This document shows, piece by piece, positions 8,716 through 17,176 of a DNA stretch of 37,909 bases; position 1 is the first letter of the stretch, and each line of letters begins with the position of its first letter. A model generated the notes under the pieces. It did not search any database, was not told the origin of the DNA, and worked only from the letters and a program-made list of their open reading frames with translations. The stretch lies in the NCBI GenBank assembly GCA_937867415.1, contig CALMKO010000090.1, forward strand, positions 1 to 37,909, in the 5' to 3' direction. Origin of the DNA: an uncultured Verrucomicrobiota bacterium. GTDB taxonomy: Bacteria; Verrucomicrobiota; Verrucomicrobiia; Verrucomicrobiales; Akkermansiaceae. Made by a program: the position numbers and the translations under genes.

Positions 8716-9417
8716 TCAGGCAAGGTCGAAGAGGATGGCCTCGGAGTCGGTGATGGCGGTGATGGGGAAGCGTCCCGCGTCTTCGGTGCGGATCGCGTCG
8801 CCCGCGGCGAGCGTGGTCCCAGCCGCGGATAGTTCACCATGGATCAGCTGAAGCCAAAGCCCGCGACCTTTTGCGAGGTCGTGGTCGGCGCTTTCACCCG
8901 CTGCGAGCCGCACCCGATAAATGTCAGCGTCTTGTTGAATCGTGGCCGATCGATCACGCCCGTCCGCAGAGATCACCAACACCTTTGCGGCGCGTTCGTG
9001 TTCGGGTGACGGATGCCACTCGGTGTAGGAAGGCGTGAGTCCTTGGGCGCGGGGTTTGATCCAGATTTGCAGGAAATGGGCGGCCTCGCTTCGGGAAGGA
9101 TTGAACTCGGAATGTGATACCCCCGAGCCCGCGCTCATCAGTTGGATCTGCCCCGGGCGGAGTTGTCGGCCGTTTCCCATGCTGTCCTTGTGCTCCAAGG
9201 CCCCGGAAACGACGTAGGTGAAGATCTCCATATCGCGGTGGGGATGAGTCGGGAACCCACCGCCCGCTGCCACTCGGTCTTCGTTGATTACCCGCAGACT
9301 GCGGAAGCCCATCTGCGTGGGATCATAGTAGTCTGCAAAACTGAAGGTGTGGTGACTGTCGAGCCAGCCATGATTGGCATGGCCGCGTTCTGAGGATTTG
9401 CGAAGCACTGTTTTCAT
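8716..9417 (-). CDS. Pirin-family bicupin (quercetin 2,3-dioxygenase-like, YhhW type)
   Basis: A 233-residue double cupin. Members bind a metal; E. coli YhhW shows quercetinase activity in vitro. The N-terminal cupin has the metal set: HPHRDMEIFTYVVSGALEHKDSMG gives the His-x-His and Glu region, followed by SAGSGVSHSEFNPS with the last His. The first residues (MKTVLRKSSERG, then WLDSHHTFSFADYY) match YhhW. The frame is open for 65 further codons upstream, but the family start and the purine-rich GGAAGG a few bases before the ATG at 9417 support this start. That also leaves a 117-bp divergent regulatory region shared with the LysR gene. DoxX follows in the same direction. The physiological substrate is unknown. 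Confidence 0.9.
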   Translation of the reverse strand: MKTVLRKSSERGHANHGWLDSHHTFSFADYYDPTQMGFRSLRVINEDRVAAGGGFPTHPHRDMEIFTYVVSGALEHKDSMGNGRQLRPGQIQLMSAGSGVSHSEFNPSRSEAAHFLQIWIKPRAQGLTPSYTEWHPSPEHERAAKVLVISADGRDRSATIQQDADIYRVRLAAGESADHDLAKGRGLWLQLIHGELSAAGTTLAAGDAIRTEDAGRFPITAITDSEAILFDLA

Positions 9418-9472
9418 TACCCTTCCACCATCCCACGCCCCAGCCGATCCGGCCAATACTCCTTGCTTTCTA

Positions 9473-9497
9473 AGTTCATGCCGCTGGGTTATGAACT
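9473..9497. promoter_or_regulatory. Candidate LysR operator: AGTTCAT-N11-ATGAACT
   Basis: Two perfect 7-base arms, AGTTCAT at 9473-9479 and ATGAACT at 9491-9497, separated by 11 bases. The site lies in the 117 bp between the divergent pirin (start 9417) and LysR (start 9535) genes. It has the size, dyad symmetry and T-N11-A spacing expected for a LysR-type recognition site, 37 bp before the LysR start. Autorepression of the regulator and activation of the pirin-DoxX operon would be the usual logic. The site also argues against a LysR start at 9463, which would put the operator inside the gene. Confidence 0.6.
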
Positions 9498-9534
9498 GGC
9501 TTGTCAGGCGGCCGATGTTTTTCCAGGCTGCGGA

Positions 9535-10437
9535 ATGGAATTTCACCAACTCCGATACTTCGTGGCGGCGGCTGAGGAAATGAGCATGTCGCGGGCGGCC
9601 GGGCGGGTGCATGTCTCGCAGCCCGCGTTGAGTCGGCAGATCGCTTTGTTAGAAGACGAGCTTGGCGTGTTGCTCTTCGACCGTATCCGCAAGCGGATCC
9701 ACCTGACCGAAGCGGGTGCCTTTTTCCTGGTGAAAGCACGCCAGCTGCTCTGCGATGCGGAGTCCTGCGTGCAGCAGGTGCGTGAGCAGTTCGGTGGGGT
9801 GCGGCGCACCTTGCGGCTCGGCTTCATCAGTCCGTTCCTCGATGATCTGGTGGCACCTGCGGTGAGAGAGTTTCAGCAGCGGCATCTCCACTCGAAGGTA
9901 AGCCTCTTCGATCTATCACCCCGGGCCCAGCTCGACCGGCTCCGCCAGCATGAACTTGATGCGGCGATCCTGGGCAACATCGAGGATCACGAACGCGCAG
10001 ATTTCATCGTCAAGCGCCTCTCCCGCCACCGCATGGCAGCGGTGCTTCCGGAGGCACACCCGCTCGCGGGGCGGAAATCAATCAAACTTTCCGAGCTGCA
10101 CCAGGCCGAATGGATTTCCCTGTCAAACGCATTCTTCCCCGGCAGGCGGGAGTTTTTGAACGACACCTGCGCCCGCGCTGGCTTCAGCCCGCGGATCACT
10201 GCGGAGTTGGATTCGTTGCCGATGATGCTGGCGACCATCGCGACGAGTGGCGGTGTGGGCTTGATTCCGGGTCATGCGAGGAAGCTGCCTCATGGCGGTT
10301 GCGTGATCCTGCCTTTGGCCGCGCCGGTGATCACCACCCGGTTGCTGTTGATTCTACCCAGATCCCCGCTGAGTCCTGAAATGGCCGGTTTGATCGCGCT
10401 GATCTCGGAGCGGGCCGCGGAGTTGAGCGACGTGTGA
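9535..10437 (+). CDS. LysR-family transcriptional regulator
   Basis: A 300-residue regulator of usual LysR length. The N-terminal winged helix-turn-helix reads MEFHQLRYFVAAAEEMSMSR, then AAGRVHVSQPALSRQIALLE and DELGVLLFDR, all textbook. Residues from about 90 form the periplasmic-binding-like effector domain (LRLGFISPFLDDLVAPAV onward, with AILGNIEDHERADFIVKRLS and IATSGGVGLIPGHA). I chose the ATG at 9535 over 9463 because homology begins there and the probable operator lies between the two. It is divergent from the pirin-DoxX operon, the usual layout for a LysR controlling its neighbours. The effector is unknown. Confidence 0.92.
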   Translation: MEFHQLRYFVAAAEEMSMSRAAGRVHVSQPALSRQIALLEDELGVLLFDRIRKRIHLTEAGAFFLVKARQLLCDAESCVQQVREQFGGVRRTLRLGFISPFLDDLVAPAVREFQQRHLHSKVSLFDLSPRAQLDRLRQHELDAAILGNIEDHERADFIVKRLSRHRMAAVLPEAHPLAGRKSIKLSELHQAEWISLSNAFFPGRREFLNDTCARAGFSPRITAELDSLPMMLATIATSGGVGLIPGHARKLPHGGCVILPLAAPVITTRLLLILPRSPLSPEMAGLIALISERAAELSDV

Positions 10438-10559
10438 CCGCCAGCCGTTTCGGTGCCGAAATTCGATTCCCAACTTGCGGTGGGGCCCAAGGTGGTTGAT
10501 CATCAGACCGGCAACGGTGGGAAATTGCCTCCCCACAGGCCCGCCAAACTTCACAAGCC

Positions 10560-10904
10560 ATGACATCGAGACCGATTTTCACCGTCCTCACAGCCGCATC
10601 CTTCGCCGCTTGTTCGCCCGGGCCTGGCTCTGCCATCCCGCAATCAGGCATCGAACGCCAAATGCTCGGTCTGATGCAAAAGTTCGACCGCTGGGATTAC
10701 GATGGAGATGGTGAACTCAACGCTCGTGAAATCGATACCGGGATCCGCACCCTCAAGGGTAGCTCGCGGGCGGTCACCTATACCGCGGACGAGGTCATCG
10801 CGCACTATGACCAAAATGGCAACAAGACCATTTCCCTCCGCGAGGCGCAGGCGGGATATCGTCAACGCACCGACCAACGGGACAACCCACCTGCGGAACG
10901 TTGA
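10560..10904 (+). CDS. Small exported EF-hand protein (possible lipoprotein)
   Basis: A 114-residue protein with two 12-residue EF-hand loops. Loop 1 is D46-Y-D-G-D-G-E-L-N-A-R-E57; loop 2 is D84-Q-N-G-N-K-T-I-S-L-R-E95. Both have acidic or Asn ligands at positions 1, 3 and 5 and Glu at 12, so both should bind calcium. The N-terminus is a short hydrophobic signal ending at SFAAC (Cys18), which could be a lipobox, though Phe at -3 is not ideal. It therefore probably sits in the periplasm or on a membrane. The ATG follows the spacer ACAAGCC without a strong ribosome-binding site. Neighbouring genes do not suggest a role. EF-hand lipoproteins of this kind are common in Verrucomicrobiota and Planctomycetota and mostly uncharacterised. 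Confidence 0.78.
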   Translation: MTSRPIFTVLTAASFAACSPGPGSAIPQSGIERQMLGLMQKFDRWDYDGDGELNAREIDTGIRTLKGSSRAVTYTADEVIAHYDQNGNKTISLREAQAGYRQRTDQRDNPPAER

Positions 10905-11016
10905 CCCTCCAAGGCGTCTCCCTGATTTCTCAAAGGTCCTGATTCATCCCTCGTGGAAATCGTTTGAATCATGTTTCGGCATCGACTCCCCGCCGATGGC
11001 AACGTAGCGTCCCGGC

Positions 11017-11847
11017 ATGGCAAAGATCGGTGAACGTGCATCCCTCCAAATCCTCCACGAAAAGGCGTTCGGGCTCTTTCTCGATGGCGGCGAACTTGGA
11101 GAAATTCTCCTTCCGCGCCGTGAAATGCCTGCCAGATGGGCCCTCGGTGAGAATCTTGACGTTTTCATTTATCTCGACTCGGAAGATCGCCAGGTCGCCA
11201 CCCTCAAAAACCCCAAAGTCATGCCGGGTCGATTTGGCAGGCTGAAATGCGTGGACATCACCGGTGTCGGCGCCTTCCTCGACTGGGGGCTTCCCAAGGA
11301 TCTGCTTGTTCCTTTTCGCGAACAAAAAGTCCGCATGGACGTCGGGAAGCATTACATCGTCTTTGTCATGGTGGATCCTCACACTGGCCGGCTCATCGCC
11401 ACCACCCGCATCGCCCGGCACATGGACTTGACTCCTCATTCCTTCCATTTGGAGCAGGAGGTGGACCTGATGATTTTCGGTAAAACCGATCTCGGTTATA
11501 AAGCGATCATCGATGGTACGCACAGCGGTCTAGTCTTTGCAAATGAGGTGTTCCAGGACTTGCAGCCCGGGGAGTTGCTCAAGGGCTATATCGCGGCCAT
11601 TCGTCCGGATGGAAAAATCAACGTGAGCCTGCACGCCGCCGGCCGGATCAAAGTGGAAGGCTTGGAAGGTCAGATCCTCGCGGAACTGGAAGCCCGCGGC
11701 GGGTTCTGGGCCATCGGCGATCACAGCCCGGCAGCTGAGATCCATCGCGAGCTTGGGGTCAGCAAGCGCACCTTCAAACAAGCCACCGGCGCTCTCTTCA
11801 AAAAAGGCCGAATCACCTTGGAGGGAAACGGGATCAGGACTACCTGA
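11017..11847 (+). CDS. CvfB-like S1-domain RNA-binding protein
   Basis: A 276-residue protein matching the CvfB/YitL family, built of tandem S1-like OB domains and a C-terminal winged helix. The first domain (GERASLQILHEKAFGLFLDG, then GEILLPRREMP) and the later VDITGVGAFLDWGLPKDLLVPF are the family's best-conserved parts. A third OB segment spans the DLMIFGKTDLGYKAIIDG stretch. The end, SPAAEIHRELGVSKRTFKQA then TGALFKKGRITL, is the winged helix. CvfB affects virulence-factor expression in Staphylococcus and binds RNA; the role here is likely post-transcriptional regulation or translation. The gene stands alone, and a perfect hairpin overlaps its stop codon. Confidence 0.9.
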   Translation: MAKIGERASLQILHEKAFGLFLDGGELGEILLPRREMPARWALGENLDVFIYLDSEDRQVATLKNPKVMPGRFGRLKCVDITGVGAFLDWGLPKDLLVPFREQKVRMDVGKHYIVFVMVDPHTGRLIATTRIARHMDLTPHSFHLEQEVDLMIFGKTDLGYKAIIDGTHSGLVFANEVFQDLQPGELLKGYIAAIRPDGKINVSLHAAGRIKVEGLEGQILAELEARGGFWAIGDHSPAAEIHRELGVSKRTFKQATGALFKKGRITLEGNGIRTT

Positions 11848-11850
11848 TCC
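11831..11850. terminator. Perfect hairpin across the CvfB-like stop codon
   Basis: GGATCAGG (11831-11838) and CCTGATCC (11843-11850) form an 8-bp perfect stem with a 4-base loop, and the TGA stop of the CvfB-like gene (11845-11847) lies in the 3' arm. No T-run follows (next bases are GGCCCGCC), so it is not a standard intrinsic terminator. It could protect the mRNA 3' end or be a protein-binding dyad. It is a structural observation without proof of function. Confidence 0.4.
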
Positions 11851-11997
11851 GGCCCGCCGAACACACGAATCACCACTTCAAACCCACCGACGCATCATCA
11901 AACGATTGCCGTGAGGCAAGATGGTCGTGCTTCGGTGTCTCGCTCTCGATCCATGATATCTGCAGTGGATTGCTGGTTGTTAGGGATGGGTCTTCAC

Positions 11998-12999
11998 TCA
12001 GTCGCCACCGCCGCCGCAACCTCCGCAACCACTGCTGCCGCAACCGCTGCTGCCACTGGAATCGCCGCCACCACCGTCGTCGCTCGTGTCGCTGGTGAAA
12101 CTGCTGCCGCAACCGCTGGAGCAGCCGCTGGCGTAGCTTGTGTGCGAGTGATTGCCTTGCTGCGGAGATGGTCTGAAGTGACGTTGGATCAGGGTGGCGT
12201 CTCCCGTGCCAGCCAGCGCGGACGAGCCGAACAAGGCAAAGCCCGACGATAGCGATTCGAGATCGATGGGCGGCGGTTCACTCGGGCTCTGCCTGAGGCG
12301 GTGGTGTTTTGCGCGCGCCTGGCTGAGCACGTGTTTCCCCATCAGGGTGAGCCTGCCGGTCGAGCGAGCGATCACAAGCATGGCGATGATGGTGAGAAAC
12401 AAAAGGGGGCAGAGACCCAGCACGGATTGATCGCGAGCGAGGCCGATCAGGACTAACAGCGCCCCCAGCGCCAGCAAGGCAAACAAAGGCATCACTGCGG
12501 TGAATCCTGCTTGCTTTCGCTCCGCTTCAGTGGGGCGCAGCCCGAGGGTGGCCAGCTTGACTTCGATGGGCCGCATGGATGGGAAAAGCTTTATGCACGC
12601 TTGATTCACCGGGATGCCTCTTTTTCCCGCAGTTTTAACCGCGTTTTTCAGGTGCCGTTCCAATTCGCTGAGTGCTTGTTGGGTCTCAGGGGATTTTTCA
12701 AGCAGAAGCGGTCCTCTGCGGCTTGCGAGCCACTCGATTTCACCCAGCTTGACCAAGCGAAACACGGCCAACTGCGATGTCCGCGAGGCACCGGCGGCGA
12801 GGTAGGCGAGTTCGTAGAAATCGTCGATTTCAGGAAAATACCGCGAGTCCTGATGGCGATCCAGCACCGAACGGACGCGGATGGCGCACCAGACGGTGAG
12901 AATCACCAAGGCGATGAGGTAGTAGATGAAGGACTGCATCGGCGTCCAATCCCAGATTGGTACGGTGGCGGTGATGGATGTTGTTAGGAGGTGGGTCAT
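11998..12999 (-). CDS. TIGR04222-like membrane protein with Cys/Gly-rich tail
   Basis: A 333-residue membrane protein. One helix near the N-terminus (MQSFIYYLIALVILTVWCAI) is followed by a soluble part with DDFYELAYLAAGASRTSQLA, the pattern of TIGR04222 proteins, and a region on basic and acidic helices. A helix pair (FTAVMPLFALLALGALLVLI and LCPLLFLTIIAMLVIA) lies around residues 165-215. The last 50 residues are low-complexity Ser/Gly/Cys ending SSGCGGCGGGGD. The ATG at 12999 overlaps the upstream stop as ATGA, deciding the start: upstream codons belong to the previous gene. Translational coupling to the GRDP-like gene implies joint function. The family has no known function. Domain recognition is from memory of the family pattern and is fairly sure. 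Confidence 0.72.
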   Translation of the reverse strand: MTHLLTTSITATVPIWDWTPMQSFIYYLIALVILTVWCAIRVRSVLDRHQDSRYFPEIDDFYELAYLAAGASRTSQLAVFRLVKLGEIEWLASRRGPLLLEKSPETQQALSELERHLKNAVKTAGKRGIPVNQACIKLFPSMRPIEVKLATLGLRPTEAERKQAGFTAVMPLFALLALGALLVLIGLARDQSVLGLCPLLFLTIIAMLVIARSTGRLTLMGKHVLSQARAKHHRLRQSPSEPPPIDLESLSSGFALFGSSALAGTGDATLIQRHFRPSPQQGNHSHTSYASGCSSGCGSSFTSDTSDDGGGGDSSGSSGCGSSGCGGCGGGGD

Positions 13000-13532
13000 C
13001 GGGGAGTTTTCTGGAAGAGGGATTTCAGGCGCTTGCGGGACACCCACTGCGGACGTGGGATGAGCCAAAAATGGTTAGGGTTGATCCAGCGGCTGGCACC
13101 CGCGTCACTGAAGCGGGCGGAGGATCTGGGCCAGATGTCCGGCGGGGGAGCTTCGCCGAAGATCCGCCGGTAGCTTTCGAGGGTTTTTTCGTACCAATCG
13201 ACAAATTTTTCGCCCTCAGCCCGCCCGCCGTTGGTTGGGCCGTGATGGAGGTCCTTGCCGAGCGTTTCCCGGCAGAGTTTTTGCCAGTAGCTGCGGGTGT
13301 AGATCAAATGAAGATGCCATGCGTGATCGACCTGCTCGGAGGGGGTGACCGGGTGGCCGGCGACCATGGCGAGGTGGATGAATCTCAGATACTCTCTAGC
13401 CACCTTGCCTGCGAAGGCATGGGACCACGCCTGTTCACGGGCAAGGCGGCTTGTGAATGGCAGCGCCGCGCCCGCTTCATCGAGTTGGAAGTTCTCGATT
13501 TTTTCCCGCAGCATCTTTTCTTCCAAGCCCAT
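12996..13532 (-). CDS. Glycine-rich-domain-like (GRDP-type) protein
   Basis: A 178-residue soluble protein. The segment HPVTPSEQVDHAWHLHLIYT (about 60-79) with D69, H70, W72, H73 and H75 is the signature of the GRDP (glycine-rich domain-containing protein) family known from plants and bacteria. The flanking LAREYLRFIHLAMVAG and YWQKLCRETLGK parts are consistent. The His/Asp cluster looks like a metal site, though none is proven. Its stop overlaps the start of the TIGR04222-like gene by four bases, so the two are co-translated. I do not know a biochemical activity. The GRDP domain here lacks the Gly-rich tail; the Gly/Cys tail is on the partner instead. The upstream 113 bp separate it from the divergent UbiA-like gene. 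Confidence 0.7.
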   Translation of the reverse strand: MGLEEKMLREKIENFQLDEAGAALPFTSRLAREQAWSHAFAGKVAREYLRFIHLAMVAGHPVTPSEQVDHAWHLHLIYTRSYWQKLCRETLGKDLHHGPTNGGRAEGEKFVDWYEKTLESYRRIFGEAPPPDIWPRSSARFSDAGASRWINPNHFWLIPRPQWVSRKRLKSLFQKTPR

Positions 13533-13645
13533 GGACGGGAGCGAGGATGGCAGATTCTGCGTGCATTCCTAGGACCGATTTCCGGGGCGAGGGTGTGGTA
13601 GCGGTGGGTCCACTTCTCCACGTCCGGAGGTAATGAGCGCTTGCC

Positions 13646-14533
13646 ATGACGCCGTGGCTCAGGGATGTTCCGCGTGTCGTGCCTTCCACGAATCGTAAGC
13701 CATGGTGGCTCTATCCCAACTTGTTGAGCTTGGATGCTCCGCTTGTGGCCGTCGCTTGGCTTTATATTTTTGCGAAAACGTGGCGGGTCGATTACCTGCC
13801 GACGAACATTTACATCACGCTCGCCCTGGTGGTGTGGGTGATTTATGTGATGGATCGTTTGTTAGATGCGGCCATGAAGGAAGGCAAGGCTGAGAAGCTC
13901 GAAGCCAGGCATGAGTTTCACTACCGGCACCGCAAGGTTTTTTGCGCATTGGCGGTGGTGGTCGGGCTGGTGGCCTTGGTGCTGGTGGTCGGGCAGTTCA
14001 TGACCAAGGTTTACGGATACGCCATTTTCGGAGGGTTGATGGTCAGTGGTTTTTTCACCCTGTCGGTTTTTTCAAATCAGCCGAAGCATGAGATTCCTTA
14101 TTCGAAGAACATCATCGCGGGCCTGGCTTTCGGGTATGGCACGGCGATGCTTGCATTTGCCTACACCGGCTTCGAGGGGAACAAGCTTTTGCAGTCTCCC
14201 GAGCTGATCTGCTTTGTGGTGCTGTGTATTCTCAATATCTCGGCGATCGATCTCTGGGAACACGCCAACCATTCTGCAGATTTGGAAATCAAGGCAACCG
14301 ACGAGCTTGCGCTCACCTTGCCGCTCGCGTTGTTGGGTGCCATGGCATTGATATTCGCCCTGAGGGAGGCCGAGATCAGCACTCGGCCGTTTTTTTACGC
14401 GGTTCTAACGGGAGCTGCCTTGTTGCAGATCTTGAATCGGACCCGGGCACGATATTCTCCTGACGCGCTGCGTGTCCTCGCGGATGTCGCGTTGCTGCTG
14501 CCATTTCTGATTTTCTGGGTCTCTTCGCGTTAG
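13646..14533 (+). CDS. UbiA-superfamily-like membrane protein
   Basis: A 295-residue polytopic membrane protein of about eight or nine helices. A DxxxD motif lies in VIYVMDRLLDAAM (about residues 71-75) and a second acidic cluster in ISAIDLWEHANHSADLE. UbiA-type prenyltransferases use two Asp-rich motifs to bind prenyl diphosphate via magnesium, and the placement fits, but the motifs are not the canonical NDxxD pair and the overall match is weak. It is followed 32 bp later by fmt on the same strand. It may be a lipid-modifying enzyme or an unrelated membrane protein. GGAGG at 13626-13630 precedes a short out-of-frame ATG at 13633; the true start at 13646 is likely but not certain. Confidence 0.5.
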   Translation: MTPWLRDVPRVVPSTNRKPWWLYPNLLSLDAPLVAVAWLYIFAKTWRVDYLPTNIYITLALVVWVIYVMDRLLDAAMKEGKAEKLEARHEFHYRHRKVFCALAVVVGLVALVLVVGQFMTKVYGYAIFGGLMVSGFFTLSVFSNQPKHEIPYSKNIIAGLAFGYGTAMLAFAYTGFEGNKLLQSPELICFVVLCILNISAIDLWEHANHSADLEIKATDELALTLPLALLGAMALIFALREAEISTRPFFYAVLTGAALLQILNRTRARYSPDALRVLADVALLLPFLIFWVSSR

Positions 14534-14565
14534 GGAAGGAGAAAAAGGGGAGGGGATTTTTGACC

Positions 14566-15516
14566 ATGAACGATTCAACACCATTGACGATGCGCACTCT
14601 TTTGATCGCCACCGGCGAAATCGCCATTCCAACGCTCCGTCATCTGGTGGAGCGGGGGCCGCGCCCGCTGGCCCTCGTGACCCAGCCGGACAAGCCTGTG
14701 GGCCGCCATCAGTCGCTTACGCCTCCAGCAATCAAGGTCGAGGCCTTGGCTGCCGGTATTCCGGTTTTCCAACCTGTGAGAATTGGTGACATCACCGCCG
14801 AGCTTGCGGCGCTGAATCCGGAAGTCATCGTGGTGATGGCCTACGGGCAGATCCTGCGGGATGATGTCCTGAATGTGGCAAGCAGGGCGATCATCAATCT
14901 CCACGCCTCGCTCCTGCCACGGTTCCGGGGGGCTGCCTGCATCCAAGCGGCCATCGACTCGGGTGATGAGGAGACCGGCATCACCGCGATGCATGTCGTC
15001 CGTCAATTGGATGCAGGGGACATGATTTTGAAAAAGGTGATCCCGATTCATGCCGATGAGACAGGTGGAAGCCTGCATGATCGCTTGGCCGGGCTGGCTC
15101 CCGAGGTCTTGGGGGAGGCGTTGGGAAAATTGGCGGACGGCACGGCGCTGAGGGAACCGCAGGACCCGGCGGCTTCGAGCTACGTTTCAAAATTGGAGCG
15201 GGATGACGGGCTGCTTGACTGGTCTTGGGATGCCGTGCGGCTTGAGCGCCGAATCCGCGCTTACGATCCGTGGCCCGGGACCTTCACCAGTGTGCTGAAG
15301 GACGCGCGCTTGCAACGGGTGAAAATTTTTCCGCCGACGCGGGTGGTCGATCAGTCGCTTGAGGCTGGCAGCGTCGTTTTTGCCGATGGCCAATGCCTCG
15401 TCGGGTGCGGAAAGGGGGCCTTGGCACTCACCACGGTCCAGCCGGAAGGAACCCGCCGCATGGCTGCGACGGATTACTTGCGCGGGTATCAGCCGCGAGT
15501 CTTCGGCAGGGCTTGA
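14566..15516 (+). CDS. fmt: Methionyl-tRNA formyltransferase
   Basis: Formylates initiator Met-tRNA with 10-formyl-THF. The 316-residue length is normal. Catalytic Asn and His are in [20 protein letters not shown] and the catalytic Asp in [10 protein letters not shown]. The usual family motif SLLPRxRGAAPIQ is altered here, with Cys replacing the Pro, an otherwise harmless-looking change. The C-terminal tRNA-binding domain includes [13 protein letters not shown] chose the ATG at 14566, since a GGAGGGG run ends ten bases before it; a TTG at 14560 is less likely and an ATG at 14590 ([11 protein letters not shown]) is a possible alternative. The stop codon abuts the purH stop on the other strand. 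Confidence 0.95.
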   Translation: MNDSTPLTMRTLLIATGEIAIPTLRHLVERGPRPLALVTQPDKPVGRHQSLTPPAIKVEALAAGIPVFQPVRIGDITAELAALNPEVIVVMAYGQILRDDVLNVASRAIINLHASLLPRFRGAACIQAAIDSGDEETGITAMHVVRQLDAGDMILKKVIPIHADETGGSLHDRLAGLAPEVLGEALGKLADGTALREPQDPAASSYVSKLERDDGLLDWSWDAVRLERRIRAYDPWPGTFTSVLKDARLQRVKIFPPTRVVDQSLEAGSVVFADGQCLVGCGKGALALTTVQPEGTRRMAATDYLRGYQPRVFGRA

Positions 15517-17058
15517 TCAGTGCCTGAAGTGGCGATGGCCGGTGAAGATCATCGCCATGCCAGCAGCATCCGCCGCAGCGATGACTTCTGCGTCTCTCAC
15601 GGAACCACCGGGCTGGATGCAAGCGGTGGCACCGGCATCGATGGCGGATTGCAAGCCGTCGGCAAAAGGGAACATGGCATCCGAGGCGACGATGCTGCCA
15701 CTCAGGTCAAGTCCCGCTTCCTTGGCCTTCCAAATGGCGATCCTCGATGAATCCACGCGGCTCATTTGGCCCGCGCCGATGCCGAGGGTCCGGTCTGCGC
15801 TTGAATAGACGATGGCGTTGGACTTGACATGCTTCACGATCCGCCAACCGAAGCGCATGGCGCGCATTTCCTGCTCGGTCGGCGGGCGTTTGGTGACGAC
15901 CTTGGATTCGAGGTTTTCCAGGCCGAGGGCGGTGTGGTCGCGGTCCATGACCATGATCCCGCCTGGGCAGGAGCGGATGACTGATGATTTTTTCTCTGCG
16001 GAGTAGGCCTCGTTCATTTTCATGAGCCGAAGGTTCTTTTTTTTCTGCAGCAGGGCGCGGGCGTCACTCTCGAACTCGGGGGCGATGATCACGTCGGTGA
16101 AGATTTCCGAGATGACCCGCGCCAGTTCGAGGGTGAGCGGTCGGTTGCAGACGATCACGCCGCCGAAGGGTGCCTGGCGGTCGGTTTCGAAGGCCTTTTG
16201 CCATGCGACACGGAGGTCTTCGTCGTCCTGGCCCACTCCGCAGGGGTTGGTGTGTTTGAGAATGGCCACGGTCGGGCGTGCGAAGTCGAGGATGAGGTCT
16301 GCGGCGGCCTCGATGTCGAGGATGTTGGTGTAGCTGAGTTCCTTGCCTTGGACTTGGGTGAAAAACTCGCGGAAATTTCCGTAAAGCGAGCATTTCTGGT
16401 GTGGGTTGTCGCCGTAGCGGAGTTCTTGTTCGAGAGGCAGGCTGAGCGTGAAGTTGCAGCCGGTGCCGGTGCGGCATTGGCCAAGGAAGTCGGTGATAGC
16501 GGCGTCATATTGGGAGGTCCGCATGAATACTTTGACGGCAAGTTGCTCGCGGAAGCCTTTGGTGGTGGCTCCATGGTTCTCTTTCATTTCTTCGATCACC
16601 CGAGGGTAGTCCGCCGGATCCACAATCACGGTTACGCTGGCGTGGTTTTTGGCCGCACTCCGAAGCATGGAAGGCCCGCCGATGTCGATTTTTTCGATGG
16701 CTTCTTCGAGCGTGACGTCCGGCTTGGCGACTGTCTGCTCGAACGGGTAGAGATTGACGACGACCAGATCGATGGTCGGGATGTCGTTTTCTTTGGCTTG
16801 GGCGATGTGTTGGGGGTCGTCCCGGCGCTGGAGGAGGCCGCCGTGGACCTTCGGATGCAGGGTCTTGAGCCGGCCATCAAAGAGTTCCGGTGCGCCGGTG
16901 AATTCCGAGACGTCGACAACCGGCAATCCCGCCTCGCGCAGGGCGGTGGAGGTGCCGCCGGTGGAAAGCAGCTCGACACCCATGAGGTGGAGTTCTTTGG
17001 CAAAATCGGCAAGGCCGGTTTTGTCCGAAACAGAGAGAAGTGCGCGTCTGATTGGCAT
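15517..17058 (-). CDS. purH: Bifunctional AICAR transformylase/IMP cyclohydrolase
   Basis: Catalyses the last two steps of purine synthesis. The 513-residue length is normal. The N-terminal cyclohydrolase domain starts [19 protein letters not shown] and has [13 protein letters not shown] and [13 protein letters not shown]. The C-terminal transformylase domain contains [19 protein letters not shown], the [20 protein letters not shown] stretch and [11 protein letters not shown]. Start is the ATG at 17058, in line with the family; no strong ribosome-binding site is present. It is convergent with fmt and the two stop codons touch: the hexamer TGATCA carries both. Upstream, 118 bp separate it from the ABC permease gene, so it may have its own promoter. 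Confidence 0.97.
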   Translation of the reverse strand: MPIRRALLSVSDKTGLADFAKELHLMGVELLSTGGTSTALREAGLPVVDVSEFTGAPELFDGRLKTLHPKVHGGLLQRRDDPQHIAQAKENDIPTIDLVVVNLYPFEQTVAKPDVTLEEAIEKIDIGGPSMLRSAAKNHASVTVIVDPADYPRVIEEMKENHGATTKGFREQLAVKVFMRTSQYDAAITDFLGQCRTGTGCNFTLSLPLEQELRYGDNPHQKCSLYGNFREFFTQVQGKELSYTNILDIEAAADLILDFARPTVAILKHTNPCGVGQDDEDLRVAWQKAFETDRQAPFGGVIVCNRPLTLELARVISEIFTDVIIAPEFESDARALLQKKKNLRLMKMNEAYSAEKKSSVIRSCPGGIMVMDRDHTALGLENLESKVVTKRPPTEQEMRAMRFGWRIVKHVKSNAIVYSSADRTLGIGAGQMSRVDSSRIAIWKAKEAGLDLSGSIVASDAMFPFADGLQSAIDAGATACIQPGGSVRDAEVIAAADAAGMAMIFTGHRHFRH

Positions 17059-17176
17059 AAAGGTGGTGTTTCTCGGGATGAGGGTGGTGCGGCCCGATGT
17101 CCGGACCGCGCCCTTGGGGTAAACGACCCATTGGCACTCGGCAAGCGGAATAGGCGTCTGCTTTCACGCGCGGGGC

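Noticed and set aside
11998-12250. Plus-strand Ala/Thr-rich frame opposite the Cys/Gly tail
   Set aside because: It is the antisense of the low-complexity GGC-rich tail of the TIGR04222-like protein, not an independent gene.
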